From assembly GCA_944470555.2 (NCBI GenBank), contig OX104130.1:42689491-42753490 (forward strand): 64,000 nt of DNA, written 5' to 3'. The notes beneath the pieces are model-generated. The model was given only the letters and a program-made list of their open reading frames with translations, had not been told where the DNA came from and searched no databases. Source of the DNA: Heterobilharzia americana (Eukaryota > Platyhelminthes > Trematoda > Strigeidida > Schistosomatidae). The position numbers were made by a program, and so were the translations under genes. Shown in pieces: positions 57,668 to 64,000 of the stretch (position 1 is the stretch's first letter; each line of letters opens with the position of its first letter).

Positions 57668-59119
57668 GTTTTATTCTCGTGTTAAAAAAAGGATTTGAGC
57701 CCTGAGTGGTACTGATGAAATGTCATTAAACTCAATTTAAAGAAAAATTTAAAAAAACTGCCGAAGGTCCTGCTAGTTATGAAATGAACAAGGAAATATT
57801 ACTTTACTGCTTACATAGGGTATTAGAGTTTAGATAACAGTAAATGTCGCCTTCATTTGACAGGCTTAACATGAGGCATACCAGTTTACAAGCACCGTCA
57901 AATTCATAAACTTTGAAAGTATCTAGTATTAAATAATTTGCATATCAAGTCATTAGTGTGCATAATCTTATTGAAATTTGCTGAAATTCATGAGACGGAT
58001 ATGGATTGCTATCTACCATCACATAGATAGGTTCCATTGTCAATATCAAAAGCGCGCATTGTTCAAAGTTTGCATTGTAACCAGCCGACGTTGTTAGTCC
58101 ATTCGCATCGTTTGCTGATTAGTAATATAATAGTTTATTACTTAGAATGATCTTCAGTTTTTAGTTTGCTAACCACAAAGGACCCATTTATACAATCTGG
58201 AGTATCAATAAAGTATCCACAGTTATATAACCAACGTGTATGGCTATATCAATGCATATCCAGGTCGTCATGTTACTTTCAAAAGTGATATAGAATAATT
58301 CTGCTGGGAATACTTGTTGTATTGGATGAAAATAGGTGTTGAAACAGTCAATAGTCCACAGATTTCGAGCACCTTTTGTGTAAGCATAGGCGGCATCATT
58401 CGAAAAGTGTATTTGATGCGTAGTAAGTTCCATATGAAAAGGTCTCTTGGTACAGAGTACTAGAAAATGTCTGGTTTGGAGCCATTGCAGGTAAGTGACA
58501 TCCCGAGCCAATATGTAAATCGGTTTCTGGTTTAATCATCTGTTCAGAATTCCTCTGCTACTAATACTGTTGGGAATGGTAAGACGGTTCGTCGCAAGAA
58601 AAATCATGACCAGTAGGCGAGTTAATCTTGAAGATGGTCCAGAATTTGCGAAGGAGTGGGAGTAGTCCAGTAATTATTGGCGTCAATGAGCAGGTGTTAT
58701 TCCCATAAAGTAATCACGTTCAGACTGAATTTGAACATCAAATGTCGACTTGCAGCTGTTTCTGCAAATGGGGAAGGAAAGGAGAGGCACGAGCAGATAT
58801 GGAAATAGAGATTACTACGCTATCAAATTTGGAGAAGAGAGGAGTCCCTATCCTTTTTTTCATTTATTCGGACTTGATGTACATTTTCATGTATTTATGT
58901 TAAGTCAACTACATAGTTTTTCCATGATAGGGTTATTAAGTCGTTTTTTTGGGAGGGGGGGTGTACCGTAGTGGCTTTCAGAGATAAACAGTATTCTTTA
59001 AGTTCATTATACGGAGAGGAGCCGGTATTCATAACCGTGTATGCAGGGCTTTAATAAAACCGATTCTTACATTTAGAGATCTGAGTACGTTCATAGTGCA
59101 CGCAATGGCTTGACCATTG
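57668..59119 (-). other. 3' UTR of the CR1 element
   Basis: Noncoding, and matches 41409-42840 block for block (for example TGATGAAATGTCATTAAACT and TCTGGTTTAATCATCTGTTC). Conserved noncoding 3' sequence of this length suggests the RT recognises it. Confidence 0.7.
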
Positions 59120-62008
59120 TTATGTGCCGATTGCTCCATTATGCTTCGTATTTGTGGATATAATATGAATGTCAAGAAATTTATGGATATCCGTGAAAAG
59201 GAAGAATTCGTTGAGTAGACGTCGAAACTGAAATGCAGACATGCAAGAGCGAATAAAATGTGGAAGCTTATTCCATAACTTGCTGTACTGTAACATAAAG
59301 GATCGTGACCTAAGTTTAAGGCGGTGCTTTTCTACAGGTACAGTACATTCACGATTGCGTAGACTATATGAAGATATAGGCTTAAAAGTAGGAGCGCAAC
59401 AGGCGTGAGTAATGCCATGCAAAAGGCGGAAAAATAGGCTAAGGTTAAGCTTAAGGCGTCTTAGCCAAAGTGGGTCAATTTTTAATTTCTTACACCTTCC
59501 CTCATAATCAAGTTCTTCGTGACGGCCCAGTACACAGCGGGTAAACTTTCTTTGAACATTCTCAATTAGTATCCTATCCGAAGCATACATATTGCTGAAG
59601 ATGATTGTGCCATATTCAAGTACTGGGCGGATCATTACCTTGAATAAAAGCAGTCTAGCCTCATTGGTATGTACGTGTTTAAGCAAAAGGCCAACTGAGC
59701 GCCGACACCTGGAGGCAAGTGACTGGGCATATTCCGTAAACGTTAAGTTCCGAGAATACCTAATACCTAAATCACATACTGAGTTGTAAGATTGCAGCAT
59801 AGAATCGCCAAGGTGTAAACTGACGTTTGGATAAGAGTTATTGAAACAGAGAATTCCGCATTTACTAGAGTTAAGTGGAAGTTGCCATGTTTCACTCCAA
59901 GCAAACAAATTCGTCAGGTCTTCCTGGATTCTATTAAAACCCTCACTTAGCGATGAGTGGGGAAAGCTATACACGATTTTTAAGTCGTCAGCAAACAGGT
60001 AGGGTTTACCATATTTTATCATGTCAGAAATATCATTTATGTAAAGGAGGAAAAGTAAGGGCCCCAACACACTACCTTGAATGACACCACTCAGAATAGG
60101 CTGTGGGCAGGAATAGGTTTGACTGAACTTTACTATTTGAGTACGCTGCCTAAGGAATGAGCTTATCCACGATAATAGAGGATCACTAATTCCAAATGAT
60201 TGAAGCTTAAGAATTAACCGATTATGAGGCACTTTATCAAATGCTTTTTTGAAGTCAAAAAATAGAGCAGTTACGAAAAGACCTTCATCTCGTCTGCAGG
60301 TGACCTCCTCAAAATAATCCAGTAAGCAAGTACTACATGAACGACCTTTTAAGAAACCATGCTGCATAGGGGAAAGAAGCTGATGCGCAGCCACGTAGTC
60401 ATTGATTTCTTGCACAACGACCTTCTCCATGATACGAGAGACTACAGATGTAATATTTATGGGACGATAATTCTGAATTTCTGACGTCGGCCCAGATTTA
60501 TACGTGGGAGATATGTATGACAGCTTCCAGCGGTCAGGGTAGCATGCCTCAGTAAGGGATATTGAGAATAGCTTCATGAGGATCAACGGTATATCTTCAC
60601 CACCCCTCTTAAGGAGAACAGACGGGATCCCATCGGGTCCGGCAGAATATGAGTCCTTTAGTGAAGCAACTGCATCACCTATCTTTCTCTGTGTAAAGGA
60701 AACATTACTTAGCGAGTGGTGTGGTGGAATGGGCATTTGTATGTTTAGTACACTATCTTCGTGCGTGAAGCAGCTTGCATAATGTTTACTAAACAGCTCA
60801 CAGATCTTTCTTGGGTCATCATAAAGAATGTCCCCATCGATGATCAGACTACTGGGAATAACTCTAGATAAGTTTGCACGGGATTTTAGAATTCTCACTA
60901 ATGATTGAGCATTGCCAGTTTGTGCGTTGCAGCTGGTTTCTTGCTTGATTGCTTTCAGTAACTTATTTGATTTGAAGTTCTCATGAGCAATTTTTAATGA
61001 GACAAGGGATGAAAAGTCATTAGATCGATAGAAATTTCTGGCATGTCTGCGCATGCTGATACGTACTTTTTCAGGGATGAAATTCACTTTCGGCTTTCTA
61101 ATTAATACTGATACCTCCGGAGCAATGTGATTGTGAATTGCATTCATGGAACTGTAGAAGATGTCACTTAGTTCATGGGTTGAGCTACTGGTGAAATAAG
61201 AACCCCAGTCCAAGCATCGCAACATGTATTGTATCTCTTCCCAGATGGTATTTTTATATCGTCTAACTGTGGTTGTTTTTGACCTGGGAGCCAACGTATT
61301 TCTGGGAGATAGTCGGAAGTCACCAAACACTACTCTGTGATCGCTGCCCGGGAATTCTGGACCAACTTGAAGAGTGAAAGGCAATAATCCATTCGTGAAA
61401 ACTAGGTCAAGTATGCTATTATGTCTAGTTGGTTGCACTACATGTTGGCGCCATCCTCCAGAATCCAACACATTAATAAAATTATCAAACCGCCTAGGAG
61501 AGGTAAGTGTCTGCCACTTGATGTCAGGCATATTAAAGTCACCGCATATAAGTTTCATGGAGTAGGGCAGTGTTGTTACGTGGGTGAACACTTCTGCAAG
61601 CCTGTCATCATAATCTACGGTAGAACAAGGGGGACGGTAGATACACCCCAAGAGGATAGTTATATCATTAGTAAACTTCACCACAACCCACACTGAGTCA
61701 CTGAGCGAATTGAGTTCTGAATTAAGACAATTTGTCGCAGCAATGTCGGACCTGATATAGATGATGCAACCACCACCTCTACCATTATATCTATCTCCCC
61801 TAAACAGAGTATAATTGTCGACAGAGACATCACTATCAGGAGTGTCTGGAGTGCACCAAGCTTCAGTGATAAATATTAGGCAGGGGTTAGACATAGTCGA
61901 CAACATAGTGATCTCACTTATTTTGTTGCGTATGGAACGGGCGTTAATCAGACAGAAGGTTAAAGAATTGGATAAGCAGTAGTACCTAAACCTGTTTTCG
62001 GAAAGCAT
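59120..62008 (-). CDS. CR1-type ORF2: endonuclease / reverse transcriptase
   Basis: 962 residues from an ATG. Residues about 15-235 form an AP-like endonuclease: LINARSIRNKI, LIFITEAWC (catalytic Glu), GCIYRPP, KLICGDFNMPDIKW (Asp and Asn), SILDLVF and PGSDHRVVFGD (Asp-His). The RT spans about 440-760: SAGPDGIPSVLL, NYRPINITSVVSRIMEKVV, MQHGFLKGRSCST, ALFFDFKKAFDKVPH (first catalytic Asp), GVIQGSVLGPLLFLLYINDI and PYLFADDLKIVYS (catalytic Asp pair, about 674-675). The C-terminus has ENVQRKFTRCVLGR, LWLRRLKLNL and SKLWNKLPHFIR. No stop interrupts it and every key residue looked for is present, so it could be functional. It would nick target DNA and reverse-transcribe the element RNA. Confidence 0.93.
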   Translation of the reverse strand: MLSENRFRYYCLSNSLTFCLINARSIRNKISEITMLSTMSNPCLIFITEAWCTPDTPDSDVSVDNYTLFRGDRYNGRGGGCIIYIRSDIAATNCLNSELNSLSDSVWVVVKFTNDITILLGCIYRPPCSTVDYDDRLAEVFTHVTTLPYSMKLICGDFNMPDIKWQTLTSPRRFDNFINVLDSGGWRQHVVQPTRHNSILDLVFTNGLLPFTLQVGPEFPGSDHRVVFGDFRLSPRNTLAPRSKTTTVRRYKNTIWEEIQYMLRCLDWGSYFTSSSTHELSDIFYSSMNAIHNHIAPEVSVLIRKPKVNFIPEKVRISMRRHARNFYRSNDFSSLVSLKIAHENFKSNKLLKAIKQETSCNAQTGNAQSLVRILKSRANLSRVIPSSLIIDGDILYDDPRKICELFSKHYASCFTHEDSVLNIQMPIPPHHSLSNVSFTQRKIGDAVASLKDSYSAGPDGIPSVLLKRGGEDIPLILMKLFSISLTEACYPDRWKLSYISPTYKSGPTSEIQNYRPINITSVVSRIMEKVVVQEINDYVAAHQLLSPMQHGFLKGRSCSTCLLDYFEEVTCRRDEGLFVTALFFDFKKAFDKVPHNRLILKLQSFGISDPLLSWISSFLRQRTQIVKFSQTYSCPQPILSGVIQGSVLGPLLFLLYINDISDMIKYGKPYLFADDLKIVYSFPHSSLSEGFNRIQEDLTNLFAWSETWQLPLNSSKCGILCFNNSYPNVSLHLGDSMLQSYNSVCDLGIRYSRNLTFTEYAQSLASRCRRSVGLLLKHVHTNEARLLLFKVMIRPVLEYGTIIFSNMYASDRILIENVQRKFTRCVLGRHEELDYEGRCKKLKIDPLWLRRLKLNLSLFFRLLHGITHACCAPTFKPISSYSLRNRECTVPVEKHRLKLRSRSFMLQYSKLWNKLPHFIRSCMSAFQFRRLLNEFFLFTDIHKFLDIHIISTNTKHNGAIGT

Positions 62009-62115
62009 TTTCTCGCAGGTTAGTTGGAACTGTAGTGGTGAGGAAAATGGGGTAGAATTTAATTTCGGGGACGTAATAGGGGGGTAAGATACTACGGGGT
62101 TACTACTTATATCCT

Positions 62116-62940
62116 TTATTGTGTTAGGTGTTGACCCACTGTATATGAGCCGGGAGGATGACAGGTTGGCGTAACGTCTTCCCCGCCACTGTAGCGGTTG
62201 TGATTTAGGATTGACAGTAGCTGATTCGACAGCGTCATCATCTGAACAGCAAAAGGCGCTAATAGTTTTTGAAGTCCGCGAAAATTTGGGCTTTCAGAAT
62301 GAGCCCTGGGTATGGGTGTCTGCGGAAATGAGCCAAGTAAGTCTGTGTCTTCACTTCCGCATGGGAAGGGGTAGGGTGCACTATGTTGGGGAGCCAGTAT
62401 CAGAGGCTGCATCTGAACAGCAGGCCTCCAATTAGGAGGTGATATCGTTGTACTGGGGCGAGCATACATTGGATATGAATGTTGCGTAGATGGGTGTGAG
62501 GAGAAAAACCTATCGTTTTTCCTATAGCCCTTGTCTTCATGACTGTGGGAAGCATTTGTGTTCTGAACATTCTCACGCATGTTCCCTTTCATTTTACCAC
62601 CCTGGTGTATGAATCCTACCTTTCTGTTGGTCAGTGAGGATGCCATAGTACTTGGTGTTATTTCGGTGGACGACACGAATATGTCTGCGTAAGGAAACGG
62701 GGTCACTCTTCGAATGGCGTTATAACCATAAGGCTTAACAGTCTGAATATAGTTTTTTCGGGGCTGGCTAAAACGTTTCTGTCCCACTGGCTTTGTCGGT
62801 ATATTTGAACTAGGACTTTTAGGTGGAACTGAGGATTTGAAAGCCCCTAGTAGATAGTCACAAATGTGGGTTTTGTCGAGATGGATGGGGCTGAGCGAAA
62901 ACACGTCACTACTCAAGGAGTGCGAGAGCATAGACTCCAT
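62116..62940 (-). CDS. CR1-type ORF1-like protein
   Basis: 274 residues from the first ATG; the frame is open to 62952. It is rich in Pro, Ser, Asn, His and basic residues and has no globular domain I recognise, as is common for LINE ORF1 proteins that bind the element RNA. It matches the decayed ORF1 at 47008-47390 (KPVGQKRFSQPRKNYIQTVK here against PETQKRLGHPQNYFQSVKLG there) and at 46525-46767 (VQMMTLSNQLL). It precedes ORF2 by 107 bases in another frame, so ORF2 would need reinitiation or a similar mechanism. Confidence 0.75.
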   Translation of the reverse strand: MESMLSHSLSSDVFSLSPIHLDKTHICDYLLGAFKSSVPPKSPSSNIPTKPVGQKRFSQPRKNYIQTVKPYGYNAIRRVTPFPYADIFVSSTEITPSTMASSLTNRKVGFIHQGGKMKGNMRENVQNTNASHSHEDKGYRKNDRFFSSHPSTQHSYPMYARPSTTISPPNWRPAVQMQPLILAPQHSAPYPFPCGSEDTDLLGSFPQTPIPRAHSESPNFRGLQKLLAPFAVQMMTLSNQLLSILNHNRYSGGEDVTPTCHPPGSYTVGQHLTQ

Positions 62941-63010
62941 ATATACTTTCACTTTGTTGATATTTCCTTTCCTTTTTCTTCACGCTACCTCTCCTTTGAT
63001 TGCCCTTAAC

Positions 63011-63455
63011 ATCTTTCCTACTTTCTTTTTACAACCAGCCCAATCAAATGTCTAACGGGACAACATCTAAGGAATCCATCTGCATCTTGGTCATTGGAAA
63101 ACCACTCAATCCCAGCAAATTCAACCAACACCCAACCACCTATCAGACTAACCAAACGGGTGGGTAGACCTGCTGTGTCAGAATCCATCAAAGACCTGGA
63201 AGTGAGCAAGAAGAAATGTGTTGGTTTACACCAGCTCGCAAAATGTTATTGGACAGTGAACTTAAAGTCAGTAAAATTCTGGTTTCTTCTGAGTAATCTT
63301 CCATGAAAACTGTAACAGAAGTTTTGAAATTCAGATATCCATAAACACTGTATGCATTAGGTCAGACCATTTGAACTGCCTTCGTAATTCTTGGAGCTCT
63401 AAACTACTTTTGTTGTAGCACACTGTATTGAAGGTTGTCCAAGGCGCACAGTTTA
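63011..63455. other. Region between CR1 5' end and Roundabout-like start
   Basis: No gene seen. An in-frame TGA at 63429-63431 closes the frame ahead of ATG 63456. The sequence probably holds the 5' UTR of the receptor gene, but no promoter motif can be named. Confidence 0.45.
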
Positions 63456-64000
63456 ATGTATCGTCTTGCTAGTATGAGTTTGTGTGTCCCTGCATACAGG
63501 TGTACTTTGATCCTACTGTTACTAAATTCGATATATGGTCATGAGCTGGAATTTATTGATGAACCAAGTGATGCTTATGGGTTGGAGAACCAACAGATTA
63601 CACTCAGTTGCTCTGCTGTAGGTCCCCCAAATATTACGATAACATGGCACAAACTGGACAACATTTCTTCCTCACCTGGTTCCATAAAAGTGATCGGAAA
63701 TGCTGTATACTCCTCAATCAGTTTCCAGCTGACTGGCGATAATGAGGGTGAATACTTTTGCAATGCATCTAACACCTTGCACTGGATACAATCTAAGAAA
63801 GTGAGTGTAAAGATCGCATTCCTCAACGAAAAGTTCAACTTGGAACCTCAAAGCAAGGTAGCAAATGTCGGGGATACAGTCCTTCTTGAATGTGCTCCAC
63901 CTTTTGGACTTCCTAGTCCTATTATTGAATGGTTTAAGGATAATTCATCCTTGTTACCCAACAATCGACTACAGATTATGGATGATGGAAGTTTACGGAT
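63456..64000 (+). CDS. Roundabout-like Ig-domain receptor, 5' end (partial)
   Basis: 181 codons, open to the window edge. The ATG at 63456 is the first after an in-frame TGA. Residues about 16-28 (CTLILLLLNSIYG) form a signal-peptide core. Ig domain 1 follows: FIDEPSDAYGLENQQITLSC (first Cys), ITITWHK (Trp), then GDNEGEYFCNAS (second Cys, D.G.Y.C motif). The link and Ig domain 2 start read KVSVKIAFLNEKFNLEPQSK, GDTVLLECAPPFGLPSP and IIEWFKDNSSL. The V.A.L...F...P......GD...LEC.PP.G.P.P.I.W.KD pattern is characteristic of Roundabout receptors, which sense Slit in axon and cell guidance. Other Ig cell-adhesion receptors are possible because the transmembrane and cytoplasmic parts are outside the window. 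No intron separates the signal peptide from the two Ig domains. Confidence 0.75.
   Translation, partial: MYRLASMSLCVPAYRCTLILLLLNSIYGHELEFIDEPSDAYGLENQQITLSCSAVGPPNITITWHKLDNISSSPGSIKVIGNAVYSSISFQLTGDNEGEYFCNASNTLHWIQSKKVSVKIAFLNEKFNLEPQSKVANVGDTVLLECAPPFGLPSPIIEWFKDNSSLLPNNRLQIMDDGSLR

Larger units (their letters stand above)
57650..63010 (-). mobile_element. CR1-type LINE with intact ORFs
   Basis: An element of about 5.3 kb: ORF1-like frame (62116-62940), 107-base gap, ORF2 (59120-62008), then a long 3' UTR of about 1.45 kb and an (ATTT)n tail. The N-terminal ORF1 section found in the relative at 47476-48039 is not seen here, so this copy is probably 5'-truncated. The upper border near 63010 is approximate, and I found no target-site duplication by eye. 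Its 5' end lies about 450 bases before the Roundabout-like start codon on the opposite strand. Confidence 0.85.

Noticed and set aside
63575..63838. 87-codon minus-strand frame at the right end
   Set aside because: Antisense to the Roundabout-like Ig domains.
1..64000. CRISPR arrays, bacterial operons or phage genes
   Set aside because: Spliced genes, LINEs and AT-rich repeats show a eukaryotic genome. No regularly spaced direct repeats were seen.

Overview
The window looks like the genome of a parasitic flatworm, most likely a schistosome-type trematode. The DNA is AT-rich, genes have long introns with GT/AG borders, and RTE-type and CR1/Jockey-type LINEs fill most of the space. There are also tRNA-derived short repeats carrying hammerhead-ribozyme-like cores, and remnants of Penelope-like and Gypsy elements. 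The organism call is an inference from these families, not a database match. Only three host genes are supported.

Layout. 1-2000: repeats (a tRNA-derived SINE with a decayed hammerhead core, a hammerhead-like core inside an inverted repeat, an AT microsatellite). 2179-2564 (+): last exon of a Ly6/uPAR three-finger protein. 2880-5255: decayed RTE pieces. 5543-12955 (-): a sirtuin of the SIRT7 type, reconstructed in four exons; its first exon was not found. Its introns hold a foldback element, a Penelope-like fragment, a tRNA-like SINE and an RTE 3' end. 13216-14655: two 275-bp inverted arms with no mismatch found. 14780-18080: decayed RTE and CR1 fragments. 18840-25045 (+): an old CR1-type LINE split by a nearly full-length RTE element (20278-23487, -) with an open reading frame of about 1004 codons and a clean 16-bp target-site duplication.

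25-36 kb: mostly unassigned, with a decayed Gypsy-type pol near 32-33 kb and several dispersed repeats. 36.4-41.4 kb (+): more CR1 remnants. 41.4-48.1 kb (-): a decayed CR1 element with ORF1 and ORF2, interrupted by a likely solo LTR (45566-46303). 52.1-57.5 kb: further CR1 remnants on both strands. 57.65-63.0 kb (-): a CR1 element of the same family as the 41-48 kb copy, with intact ORF1-like (274 aa) and ORF2 (962 aa) frames. 63456-64000 (+): the 5' end of a Roundabout-like immunoglobulin-domain receptor gene, cut by the window edge.

The three host genes are unrelated: a probable GPI-anchored surface protein, a nuclear NAD-dependent deacylase and a guidance-type receptor. The rest is a record of repeated retrotransposon insertion, nesting and decay. 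I did not find a wholly new system. The least conventional signals are the hammerhead-like cores, the inverted repeat whose perfect identity stops abruptly, and the nested and solo-LTR insertions.
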